Shown: in pieces, positions 28,101-35,866 of the stretch
How positions within the stretch are numbered: position 1 is the stretch's first letter
Layout: each line of letters opens with the position of its first letter
Origin: Symmachiella macrocystis
GTDB lineage: Bacteria > Planctomycetota > Planctomycetia > Planctomycetales > Planctomycetaceae
Assembly: GCF_007860075.1 (NCBI RefSeq)
Contig: NZ_SJPP01000001.1
Coordinates: forward strand, 1,054,001 to 1,118,000
Reading direction: 5' to 3'
DNA: 64,000 nucleotides
The notes under the pieces: model-generated
The model's input: only the letters and a program-made list of their open reading frames with translations
What the model was told of the DNA's origin: nothing
Database searches by the model: none
Made by a program: the position numbers and the translations under genes

Positions 28101-30770
28101 GCCCCCAAACGCGGCGATTCTCTTAATTTCGACCGCATTGCCTTTTTCATCGACAACCTTCGGCACGTTCCACAGGAAATCGGGACTCACGTCAATCTGC
28201 AGCGGCTTGTTGCTCACGTTACGAATGAACACGGCCATGGGGACACGCTCGCCCGCACGGAATTGACGCCGCGGTTTGGTCAGCGCGACTCCGTATTGAA
28301 TCCCAAGCCGCGCATCGCCCCAAGCGGGCTTCAGCTTGTCGATGAGCTCCGCGGCTTTCTTGCCGCGATAGTGGGTGTTTTGTGCGGCCTTTTCATCGAC
28401 GGGTTCGGCGGCCTTCCCAATGTCTCCTGCGGTGCCCGTCAACGGCCAGACAGCAACGATCGCACCGTCTCCATCCAAGGCGACCGCCACGCTGCTGCCG
28501 TCGGGTGTAATACAGAGTCGCATCGGGCGGTAGTGGGGAATGGCAGCTTGATGCAGCAGTTTGCCTGTTTCAACGCTCCAGGCATGAAGCCGATGGGGAA
28601 TCGTCAACCTCGTCTCGTCGACCATCACGCTGTTGCCGGCAATCAAGGTTTTGCCGTCGCTTGAAAACGACATGGCGCTGATGAGAAGGGGCGAGCCAGC
28701 TTCATCGCGGAGAGAGCGGGCAACCTTCAGCGACTGCATGTCGCGGATCTGGATGTCCACGCGTGAATCGGGGCCTTCCGCCAAGTATTGGCTATCGGGA
28801 GAGAAGGCCAATGAGATAATCCGCCGACCGACGTGAATCTTGCGGGGCTCGCGATCAGTTTGCCATTCCCAATATGTGAGGTCGTTTCCATCCGATATCA
28901 CCAGCCAACGACCATCCGGGGAAAATGCCAAGGCATCGAGACCTCGCGCCTCGATCAGAGCCGTCTTAAGCATCTTGCCCGTGGCAACGTTCCACAGACG
29001 AATTCCTTCGCTATTGCCGACTGCCACGATCTTTCCGTCAGGCGAAATATCGGCAGGGCCGACGTCCGATTTTGCCGCAAACCGATTGACGATGAACGGC
29101 TTTCCGATCTGTTTCGCGTTCTTGATGTCCCAGACTTGAATCTCATCGGCCGGAATCACGAAGGTCCCCGGCGCTAAAGTCGATCCACGGACGAGCAAGA
29201 ACTTGTGGCTGGCCGAGAGTCGTTCAAAGCTGCGAACGAACTTGTCACCGCCCAACGAAAAACGTCCCAGGAGCGTTCCGTTTCGGATATCGATGAGTTC
29301 GTCGCCGATGAGCAGTCGTCGATCGTCAAGCACGAGCGGCGCCGTGCCACCAAAGAGAGATTTTGGCGTCACCTCCCAACGTCGCGCCCACGAGGGCGGA
29401 TGGGTTGGCGACACCTGTTCTGCCAACGATGGTTTCCTCAGCTTCGCGTTGCGCGGGGTTCGTGCCAACTTGTTTCCGTCTGAATCCGGCGACGCTTTGT
29501 CTCCTTTAACCGTGTCCACAGCATCGATCGGTTGTGATTGGCCGTCGGGTACCGCGTCACTCGCCGGTGCCTGAGCCTGCGCCCACGTGTGGGCGATGCC
29601 GGGCACGACGATGAGCGAAACCAAGGTCATCAGCAAGCCCACCATGCCGCCGCGGGTTAACTGCAACCGCGGCGTGTCGCCCCAATTCATCAAGCGCTTG
29701 ATCCGTCGTTCCAGCAATGTCTTCGAATCACCGGTGGCGGCCAATACCGTTACATCGGATTGCCGGGAGACGACACACAATTCCGCGACCCGCAGCAATG
29801 CACCGGCATAGTGCAGCGGCTCGCAGCCGGACGAGACGACCAACTCATCGCAACAGACTTCACGCTCGGCACTTAATCGGCGACTGATGAACCACACGAT
29901 CGGATGAAAAAACAGAAGTGACTCGATGATTCGCTGCAGCAGATTCATCCATAAGTCGTAGCGGCGAATATGAGCCAGTTCATGCCGGATGATCGCCGCG
30001 AAGTCATCGGGACTCAAGCCGGTCATCAATGACATGGGCAGCAGAACCATAGGGCGTAGCACACCTACCACCGTCGGCACGGCGACTCGTTCGCAATAAG
30101 CCACCACCGGCACGCACTTCAACCGTACGCGATCCGCCTGATCGGCAATCAGTTCCAGCAGTTTTGGATCGGTTATGTTTGTTGTTCCAATACGCAGACG
30201 ACGGCCGGCCCATAGAGCAGTGCACAACCGCAACAGAAAGCAAACGACACCGACGACGTAAGCCACCACGAACCATTCAGCGGCACGCGAAAGCATCGGC
30301 GGTGAAGGCCACAGTGACAATATTGAATCGTTGTTGGCAGCTGTCTTGTCATCGGCAACGACTTTAATCGTCTCTGAGTTGCTGACAACGCGGTTGCTGA
30401 GCAAAGATGCGCCAGTCGCTTCTGTGGTCTCCAGCTGAACGGAGGGAGATGACGCTGGCACTGGCTGTAGTGAGGGAGAGGACATTGCCGGTGTGTTGGC
30501 CGGACTTACGATGTGCGAACGCGATTGCCAACTTGCCGGGACGTCGACAACGAAGAACGTGAACACCACACAAACCGGCAAACTAAGGAGTGCTGTGGAG
30601 TAGGAAGCGTATCTCAGTCGAGCGGACGCGCCCCGCAAATGAGTTCCAGCAATGACGATGAGACCACCTATGGCGGCGCCCTGCCACAGGAAATTCAAGA
30701 GCGTAATGAGCCAGCGAACAGCGAGGGCGTTGTCCAAAAGAGTCAGGAGGTGCTGAAATGGTTCAGGCAT
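25131..30770 (-). CDS. Giant BlaR1-like M56 peptidase with WD40 and repeated C-terminal domains
   Basis: BlaR1/MecR1 proteins are membrane metalloproteases that sense a signal and trigger cleavage of BlaI. Residues about 1-330 here contain several membrane helices and the zinc site IIRHELAHIRRYD with downstream REVCCDE. After another hydrophobic segment near 380-400, residues about 500-785 are WD40-type repeats (DISPDGKIVAVGNSEGIRLW, ALAFSPDGRWLVIS, SLAFSPDSQYL). Beyond lie a NVSNKPL-type beta domain (about 815-940), a TIGR03067-like segment (SGTWIP) and, at the C-terminus, a second copy of the beta domain (NVSDHTV). No penicillin-binding sensor is present, so the ligand differs from beta-lactams. 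Overlaps blaI by 8 bp; 1879 aa is exceptionally long. Confidence 0.88.
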   Translation of the reverse strand: MPEPFQHLLTLLDNALAVRWLITLLNFLWQGAAIGGLIVIAGTHLRGASARLRYASYSTALLSLPVCVVFTFFVVDVPASWQSRSHIVSPANTPAMSSPSLQPVPASSPSVQLETTEATGASLLSNRVVSNSETIKVVADDKTAANNDSILSLWPSPPMLSRAAEWFVVAYVVGVVCFLLRLCTALWAGRRLRIGTTNITDPKLLELIADQADRVRLKCVPVVAYCERVAVPTVVGVLRPMVLLPMSLMTGLSPDDFAAIIRHELAHIRRYDLWMNLLQRIIESLLFFHPIVWFISRRLSAEREVCCDELVVSSGCEPLHYAGALLRVAELCVVSRQSDVTVLAATGDSKTLLERRIKRLMNWGDTPRLQLTRGGMVGLLMTLVSLIVVPGIAHTWAQAQAPASDAVPDGQSQPIDAVDTVKGDKASPDSDGNKLARTPRNAKLRKPSLAEQVSPTHPPSWARRWEVTPKSLFGGTAPLVLDDRRLLIGDELIDIRNGTLLGRFSLGGDKFVRSFERLSASHKFLLVRGSTLAPGTFVIPADEIQVWDIKNAKQIGKPFIVNRFAAKSDVGPADISPDGKIVAVGNSEGIRLWNVATGKMLKTALIEARGLDALAFSPDGRWLVISDGNDLTYWEWQTDREPRKIHVGRRIISLAFSPDSQYLAEGPDSRVDIQIRDMQSLKVARSLRDEAGSPLLISAMSFSSDGKTLIAGNSVMVDETRLTIPHRLHAWSVETGKLLHQAAIPHYRPMRLCITPDGSSVAVALDGDGAIVAVWPLTGTAGDIGKAAEPVDEKAAQNTHYRGKKAAELIDKLKPAWGDARLGIQYGVALTKPRRQFRAGERVPMAVFIRNVSNKPLQIDVSPDFLWNVPKVVDEKGNAVEIKRIAAFGGIARFRETLKPGETFGLLSLGVGLGDNPRAKQNWHPYYKAAEAGKYKLTHTLSIDVTGLEEGDQAKREQLISSKIEFEILPTKDTEPIISSNSSNDADNLLSKVDINSLRKKFQRLSGTWIPTTKSRKLLDSSFVKQGNEADLRFEIDEVFGNSMRSTKKFMEDFIEWARKTESDPKLTPIITGNIGPPGPAWSSRTPPAYFMILRRANGRFVMFLGPVVGGRTGINLSLEARQADDKLTIEWIIDEGAGLSPIPIETERAQIVYTRVKERENDPKKENERDVQNRINNENGNSTTVVTIGGGVVAEAESEDTFVSWIHRGSVRMGGIEPIVRLQIRKDGTAIVSKDHRQRESRVKLNPQELAAVLKRLVDDCDVAAIQGPWFNGKPNLWTGSQDRVFIRSGRRTIRLTCEYGWPSAKDRTDANILKFTKLLNVLRETQSLILAGGHEAVEKLLPIANQGLKQHFPTIRPLTTDNFSWGENFLAGYRRVTFWREKTVNNEREKVRVEVIVPDGGEPRLGNMFVNDQRIRPKKQTTNQAVPEDVIYRGLKLSELPATGDPHSLVELYQENPAGSGVYEEHLDTCFMPMPGGTIAIYYRPEAELFFVRREAGDSYSWYGPVAGNPLEKLELEPLLLESMRGFGTAGNARITLVRMARSSNAQLAATGLRLMRQVLTDEATLESIDERARPFHQADLNLDSVIEFLNKSGGDLRKNRIDGLTKLEAAVKAMASRFTKAMPVMSDEQYNEAGYLQQGLPRNDSIQWGRKRDGMQLGISMSEPVVLTPASEPHRTKLYLRNVSDHTVRFHLAGHPAEQVRVEVTDPNGKRIRTEFGDIPTSIPGFPTSWRLEPGEKIELCQIRLAWALPDANVKTTDVRGMRMSTTRLRAVPGRYHATLTTPINSRRVVRGKGEWSGSLTSKTFPVHILSDDSKRNTNGDAAKQGLDQSKTQIGDDSASQLNTLGNQTEAVAKATTAAGHPLSAVWLSTSPTLTF

Positions 30771-31158
30771 TCTTTTTCTCCTTCATCTTTTGATTGAACG
30801 CGCGTCTCAGACGCTTCAGCGATTCGTCGTCCAAATCGGACACATCAAACAGACTCTGCATCACCGCCTCGGCGGACCCGTCGAAAACTCGTTCGATCAA
30901 ATCGCCGAGCATTTTCCCTGAGACATCTGCTTCGCCCAGAACCGGTGTAAAGCGATAAGCTTTACCGACATCCGGATCAAGCTGGTCGAGTTGCCCCTTG
31001 TCCACCATTCGTTGCAACATGGTGATCACCGACGTATGCGCCAGTTTCCGCCCACGCCCGGCCAACACCTCCCGGATCTGCCGGGCCGTCAAAGGCGACT
31101 GCTCCCACAGCACCTTCAGGATCAGCAACTCCAATTCCGTCGGATTTTCCGCAGCCAT
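30763..31158 (-). CDS. BlaI/MecI/CopY-type transcriptional repressor
   Basis: The 131-residue winged-helix protein has ELELLILKVLWEQSPLTARQ, LAHTSVITMLQRMVDKGQLD and a C-terminal helical dimerisation region, all typical of BlaI. Such repressors bind TACA-N2-TGTA palindromes as dimers and are inactivated when the cognate M56 peptidase acts. Two palindromes flank its own promoter (31191-31206 and 31243-31258), so autorepression is expected. Its 3' end overlaps the M56 gene, forming one operon. Confidence 0.95.
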   Translation of the reverse strand: MAAENPTELELLILKVLWEQSPLTARQIREVLAGRGRKLAHTSVITMLQRMVDKGQLDQLDPDVGKAYRFTPVLGEADVSGKMLGDLIERVFDGSAEAVMQSLFDVSDLDDESLKRLRRAFNQKMKEKKNA

Positions 31159-31190
31159 GAATCATCCGCCCAAAAAAAGAGGCATTCGTA

Positions 31191-31206
31191 TTCTACATCT
31201 GTAGAA
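31191..31206. promoter_or_regulatory. BlaI-type operator 1
   Basis: TTCTACATCTGTAGAA is an almost perfect palindrome containing TACA-TC-TGTA, the known BlaI/MecI operator core. It begins at the -10 element and covers the predicted transcription start. Confidence 0.82.
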
Positions 31207-31234
31207 ATATATGAGGCGGCAATATTCGTGTCAA
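31206..31234 (-). promoter_or_regulatory. Consensus sigma-70 promoter of blaI-M56 operon
   Basis: On the minus strand TTGACA (31234-31229) and TATATT (31211-31206) are 17 bases apart, a perfect -35 and near-perfect -10. Operators sit directly on both sides. Confidence 0.82.
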
Positions 31235-31242
31235 CCCGCATT

Positions 31243-31258
31243 TTCTAGCATTGTAGAA
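31243..31258. promoter_or_regulatory. BlaI-type operator 2
   Basis: TTCTAGCATTGTAGAA shares the TTCTA...TAGAA arms of operator 1 and its TGTA half. Its centre is 52 bp, about five helical turns, from operator 1, placing both on the same DNA face upstream of the -35. Confidence 0.7.
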
Positions 31259-31572
31259 ATTGATGTCTGGTCAAAAGGGCGTACAGCTGGACGCGAAACA
31301 ACAAGTGACGGTCAGTCTCAGAAATCGTTTGGAATTCGGCACACCTAATCTCCGGCTGGACCAGCGCCCGCTTCGACGGTCACGACCATGCATTCTGCCG
31401 TCTGCGAATTCAAAATGCCAGCAGTCCGTCGCGGTGGTAGTAGATGATATTGCTCGTGCGCCATATTGTTTAGTATTGATCGACAAGCCGCAGACTGGCG
31501 TCAAATACCAATTCCAACGTGAGTCGGCGAGGAGGATGATCGGAGGGTCAGCACCTGAACGGCTTCTTGCCG
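31259..31572. other. Intergenic region between blaI promoter and kinase gene end
   Basis: About 310 bases with no supported gene; it lies upstream of the leftward blaI promoter and downstream of the leftward kinase gene. No strong terminator was seen. Confidence 0.35.
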
Positions 31573-34500
31573 TTATTTCTTGGTCGTCGGTTGAATCAGC
31601 ACATCTGTGTTATCTTGAAAGCCCGGTAGTTCGATAGTTGATTCCACGTCCTTGGAGCCGACCTTTTCGTAGTAGCGGAGCAGTGCTTCCAGCTTTTGAA
31701 CTTGCACGGCAACCTCGGCCTCTGCCTGTTTAGCCATCAGAACGTCATGAATGTCTAAATCGCCTAGTTCGAAGCGGCGTCTGGTTAGCTTGCTTTGATC
31801 AGCTTTGAAACGAAGGCTTGCCCTTGCTGCTTCGAGCCGAACTTTCAAGACTTCTATCGCAATATTTCTATCGTCTTCGGGAGTGCCGAGGGTATTACTT
31901 ACGAGATTTGTGTAGTATTCATACAGTAGTTGGAGCTCGCGGATTTCCGATTTGGTTTTCACAACTGCTTGCTCAGCTGGCGGGAGGGTGTAAGGATTCA
32001 AATCGCCATTCTCAACTTGACTTTTGACCATGTCGCTTAGGGTTATTTGCGAATTGTTTAGCTTTTTGGCAGCGTCTATTTGTGCCTTGAGAATCGCCAC
32101 AGTCGTTTCTCTTTCAAACTCCAAAACAGCCAATTCATGCTTGAGTTTGGCGACTGAAGCCTGAGACGCACCGCCTTCTTGAGCCGCACGCAGTTTGGTT
32201 CGTAGCTCGCGGAATCGTCGGCCGAAAGCGGAAACTGCGCCGAGGGTTTCTGTGATCCAACGTGCAGATGTTTCCGCAAATCCCCCAACTGCAACACTTG
32301 TAGGCGCTGAGATAGCGCTGACGGAGCCATCCGAATCCGTTCCATCCGAATCCGGCCAAATCAGGCAGATTGTCTGCCCTTCCATCAACACCTTGTTTTT
32401 GGTGAGCTTGGTGATGAAACCGGAAAACGGCGCAAGAATGAGTTGACTGCTTTCTCTGGAGATCTTCGTCTGTAATTCGAGGGAATCTTTCTCGGCCTTG
32501 TTCAATTCAAGATTGGCTTTTGCCAAACCACTTTCGGACTTGGCGACATCTCCCATTGCCTTCTTCACCTGAGCAGTGGCGTGGTCGATTTCAATTTCCG
32601 CTTTCGACTCCTTTGTTTTCTCATCATTTTTTCGCACAATCAAGTCGTTTAAAGCTGCCTGAACCAGTGCCTCAGCTTTGTTGACCTTAGCCTCGGCCTC
32701 CTTGACCTTTCGCTCCGCCTCCTGAAACTTCAATTCCGAAATAACTCTCTGATCGAACAGTTTCTTCTGCCGATCGTAGTCAGCTTTTGCTCCATCTCGC
32801 GCAGCCATGAATTCAGCGAGCTCAGCTTTTTCCGCTTCGACCTTGTTTTCCGCAGATTCAATGGAAGCTTTGGCCGCTGCAACTACCTGACTCTTCACTT
32901 GCTGAAAAGCTTTGAGCTGAGCTTCTAATGCGGCGACGACGGTCGTCGCAGCCGCAAGATTATTTTGGCTTGCCTGTACCTGGAGGCGTGCGGCTTCAGT
33001 CCGGCGTTGTGCAACGGTCTCCTGCTCCTTGAGTCGATTACGATAATTGGGGTCAAGGTCCGCAACTTCAGCAAGTAAGTCACCCTTCTTGACGAGAGCG
33101 TTCTCCCGGATTCCTTCACCCCAACGAATGATGCGCCCTTTGATGGGCATGTCAATGGGGGTTGGAGGACCCTTGCCCATTTCTGGCTGAGTCGTGTTTT
33201 GGGTATTCACCGATCCGATAGGAGCACGCTGCCACGAGAACTCTCGCAGCCGGGGCATATCAAAAGAGACCATCGAGTCCGGATCGACGGAAACGGCTCC
33301 TTGTACTTTGCTGCCTCTGACCCGTAGCGTCAATGAACCAGATTGTTCATTGCCGACCTTCCACCGACCGTTGTACCGTCTTTGCATGCGAGACCATTCA
33401 AGTTGTAATGCGCCGCGACGGCCTTCCGTGTCCGTAAATGCTCCGTTGTACCAGCCGCTGGCTTGTTCCACCGTGGATAAAGAAACGGTTTTCCACCTCT
33501 CACCGGTCCAATCTCCTACGATGTTGGCTGGCTCCGTCAGCTGCCAAGCCGCAAAACCCACTCCGGCAACTAGAACTGACAAAATTAATACCCAAACTCT
33601 AGTGCGTTGAATTCGTGGCGGACTCGATTTGGCCTCGTCACGAGTTGCGGAGGGTTCGCTTATGCTTGCTTCCGACATAGCTTTGACGGAATGCTGTGTG
33701 AGGCGTAGGCACTGTGGCAGCCTCACACGAGTCGGTTGCTGCAAATGGGCCAAGCATCGTTCGAGCAATTCGGCGACCTCTCCAGCACTCTGGTAGCGAT
33801 CGGAAGCATGCTTCGCCATAAGTCGTTCGATGATCAGGCACAACCAATTCGGAATATCTGGGTTAATCTCGCGAATTGGACGAGGATTGGTGTCCGTGAT
33901 TCGACGGAGAATTCCATAAGCCGTTTCCGATCGGAACGGTGGGCGCCCGGTACACGCCGTGTATAACACGCTCCCGATGCTGAACAAATCACTACGTTGA
34001 TCAACGAAATCACCACGCGCCTGTTCAGGCGACATAAATTGTGGTGTCCCGGCGATCACGCCCGTCTGCGTCATTGATGCATCATCCATCGCGCGCGCCA
34101 CGCCGAAATCAGTTATCCATAACCGTTCGATTCCCGAATTTAGCAAAATGTTCGCTGGCTTGATGTCTCGATGAACAAGTCCCTGTTCATGAGCCGCCGC
34201 AAGCCCGGATGCAAGTTGACGCCCAATCCTGACAACCTCAAGTGCCGTCAGCGGCCCACTCTCGTCTATTCGCTTTTGTAGCGATGGACCACGTGCAAAA
34301 GGCATCACCAGATATGGCAGGCCATTAGATTCTGACACTCCATAGATATCAACCACATTATCATGAGTGATCCCTGCTGCGGCCCTCGCTTCTCGTTCAA
34401 ATCGAATTCGAGCCGAACCGCTGTCAGCCAGATGCGGAGCCATAATTTTGATCGCCACCACTCGGCGTAACGAACTGTCGAATCCCTTTAGGACGGCTCC

Positions 34501-34851
34501 CATTCCACCGAAGCCAACCACGCCGCTGACTTCATAGTCGCCGATGCGCCCAAGCATTTCCGGATCGTCAGTAGGCATGAGCGACTCGAGAATGCTTAGA
34601 ACGCGTCGCTTCCGCTGATCTTCACTTTGCTCTCCATTCCATTGAAAGGATGATTCGCAATCGTGGTCACCAAGAAGCTTGACGGCGTCACGCCATATTT
34701 CCGGTTCTGCAGCGCGCTGTTGGATCTCTAGCTGACAACTGGGGCAATTAGTGAGATGGTCTTCGAAGTCGATCATCGCCGAATCGCTCAGGCTTTCATC
34801 AAGATAATCATCAATGAGGTTCATATCGCAGGTATTCTCAGTTGATTTCAT
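31573..34851 (-). CDS. ZAS zinc motif-Ser/Thr kinase-HlyD/TolC-like fusion protein
   Basis: The 1092-residue protein starts behind GAGGAG. Residues 1-42 have C8...H32-x3-C36-x2-C39, the anti-sigma (ZAS) zinc motif. Residues about 105-375 are a Hanks kinase: glycine loop VGFGGMGAVL, AIKIMAPHL, catalytic HRDIKPANILL, DFGVARA and SPEQARG. A transmembrane helix lies near 417-438 and a beta domain (VGDWTGERWK, YNGAFTDTEGRRG) near 445-540. Then PIKGRIIRWGEGI and VKKGDLLAEV start a HlyD-type adaptor, with long coiled coils (about 590-800) and the returning LILAPFSGFI lipoyl half. The end (about 1000-1060) has RRRFELGDLDIHDVLMAKQA, as in TolC-type helices. Overlaps the upstream ECF gene by 14 bp. Confidence 0.85.
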   Translation of the reverse strand: MKSTENTCDMNLIDDYLDESLSDSAMIDFEDHLTNCPSCQLEIQQRAAEPEIWRDAVKLLGDHDCESSFQWNGEQSEDQRKRRVLSILESLMPTDDPEMLGRIGDYEVSGVVGFGGMGAVLKGFDSSLRRVVAIKIMAPHLADSGSARIRFEREARAAAGITHDNVVDIYGVSESNGLPYLVMPFARGPSLQKRIDESGPLTALEVVRIGRQLASGLAAAHEQGLVHRDIKPANILLNSGIERLWITDFGVARAMDDASMTQTGVIAGTPQFMSPEQARGDFVDQRSDLFSIGSVLYTACTGRPPFRSETAYGILRRITDTNPRPIREINPDIPNWLCLIIERLMAKHASDRYQSAGEVAELLERCLAHLQQPTRVRLPQCLRLTQHSVKAMSEASISEPSATRDEAKSSPPRIQRTRVWVLILSVLVAGVGFAAWQLTEPANIVGDWTGERWKTVSLSTVEQASGWYNGAFTDTEGRRGALQLEWSRMQRRYNGRWKVGNEQSGSLTLRVRGSKVQGAVSVDPDSMVSFDMPRLREFSWQRAPIGSVNTQNTTQPEMGKGPPTPIDMPIKGRIIRWGEGIRENALVKKGDLLAEVADLDPNYRNRLKEQETVAQRRTEAARLQVQASQNNLAAATTVVAALEAQLKAFQQVKSQVVAAAKASIESAENKVEAEKAELAEFMAARDGAKADYDRQKKLFDQRVISELKFQEAERKVKEAEAKVNKAEALVQAALNDLIVRKNDEKTKESKAEIEIDHATAQVKKAMGDVAKSESGLAKANLELNKAEKDSLELQTKISRESSQLILAPFSGFITKLTKNKVLMEGQTICLIWPDSDGTDSDGSVSAISAPTSVAVGGFAETSARWITETLGAVSAFGRRFRELRTKLRAAQEGGASQASVAKLKHELAVLEFERETTVAILKAQIDAAKKLNNSQITLSDMVKSQVENGDLNPYTLPPAEQAVVKTKSEIRELQLLYEYYTNLVSNTLGTPEDDRNIAIEVLKVRLEAARASLRFKADQSKLTRRRFELGDLDIHDVLMAKQAEAEVAVQVQKLEALLRYYEKVGSKDVESTIELPGFQDNTDVLIQPTTKK

Positions 34852-35464
34852 GGAGTGACTCCTCGCTAAGGTCCAATCCTTCTAGTCGCAGTGCTGCGTT
34901 TCGAATTCGGCGCATGACGCGACTGCGGGCCGCGTAGATGCTACCTGTCGAGACAGCAAGAACCTCTGCTGCCTGATCAATGGGCATTTGCTGTAACGCA
35001 GTCAACTCGAAAGCGAGCCAGGTTGGCTCCTGTACCTCAGAGCGCACCTTCTCGGCTGCCCGCTGTAATTGTTCGCGACGATACTCAAAATTGATCAGTG
35101 CATCGGTTTCAGGATCAGCCGCCGGCAGGTTTGACAAGATGTCAAGAATCACAGAGCCACCTGCCGCTTGGTCACGTGGTTGCCGGGAGAGAGCCTTAAT
35201 GATCGCATTTCGCGTAATTCGGCTCAACCAGTTGCGAAACCGGATTTGGCTGGACTGCTTCTCATATCTGTCGATCGCCGAGGCGACTGACATAAGAACT
35301 TGCTGAACGAGATCAAGTGCATCAGCATGTTGAAGCCCTTTCGCACGGGCAATTCGGAAGATCACTGGACGATATAGCCGTTCAAATTCGCACCACGCCG
35401 CTCGATTAGACGGATCTCGAACCCGAACAATCAAGCTCTCGATGGTTTCAGGAAATTCAGGCAC
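34838..35464 (-). CDS. ECF sigma factor paired with the HlyD-fused kinase
   Basis: Starting at GTG 35464 behind GGAGG the protein has 208 residues; the longer frame upstream is not needed, because the paralogous sigma at 40589 begins at the same point of the alignment (ETIESLIVRVRDPSN versus ETRASLLIRVRDPSN). Region 2 is YRPVIFRIARAKGLQHADAL, DLVQQVLMSV, FRNWLSRITRNAI; region 4 is AFELTALQQMPIDQAAEVLA and STGSIYAARSRVMRRIRNA. The kinase start lies within its 3' end, so co-translation is likely and the kinase N-terminal zinc motif may hold this sigma factor inactive. Confidence 0.92.
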   Translation of the reverse strand: MPEFPETIESLIVRVRDPSNRAAWCEFERLYRPVIFRIARAKGLQHADALDLVQQVLMSVASAIDRYEKQSSQIRFRNWLSRITRNAIIKALSRQPRDQAAGGSVILDILSNLPAADPETDALINFEYRREQLQRAAEKVRSEVQEPTWLAFELTALQQMPIDQAAEVLAVSTGSIYAARSRVMRRIRNAALRLEGLDLSEESLHEIN

Positions 35465-35866
35465 AAAGATCCTCCATATGTGGTTATTGTACCTAATCCA
35501 TCTGATCGTGGATTCTGACAACCCTTTTTGGAAAATCACATATTTCCTGCGAAATTGGTCTCCGGACTAGGGGGGTGATGTACGGCGGGGTGAGATTGCC
35601 CGAAGCATGAGAATTCAAGAGATTGGAGCGTTGAGACGCTCGCCGCAAACGCGGTATTAAAGACTCGAAGTCAGTCCTCTGGTTGCTTTGACTACAACCA
35701 GCCATCACTGCCTGCGCTAACTGCCTCCGCAAATTGCGCGCGGGCTGTTAACCAACTTCAAAAAGTTCGAAGAGGGTTGGTTACGTTTCGAGCCACCTCG
35801 ACGGACTCAAGCTACTGTAACTCCTTGCTAGTACTGGGTTTCTGGAAACAGGCCCAAAGGGAATGG
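35465..35866. other. Intergenic region between two sigma-kinase modules
   Basis: About 400 bases. An imperfect inverted repeat (GTTAACCAAC near 35747 and GTTGGTTAC near 35775) could end the kinase-2 transcript but has no T run. It should also contain the promoter of the downstream sigma gene. Confidence 0.35.

Noticed and set aside
35746-35790. Terminator-like inverted repeat between sigma-kinase modules
   Set aside because: The stem is imperfect with a long loop and there is no T run on either strand.
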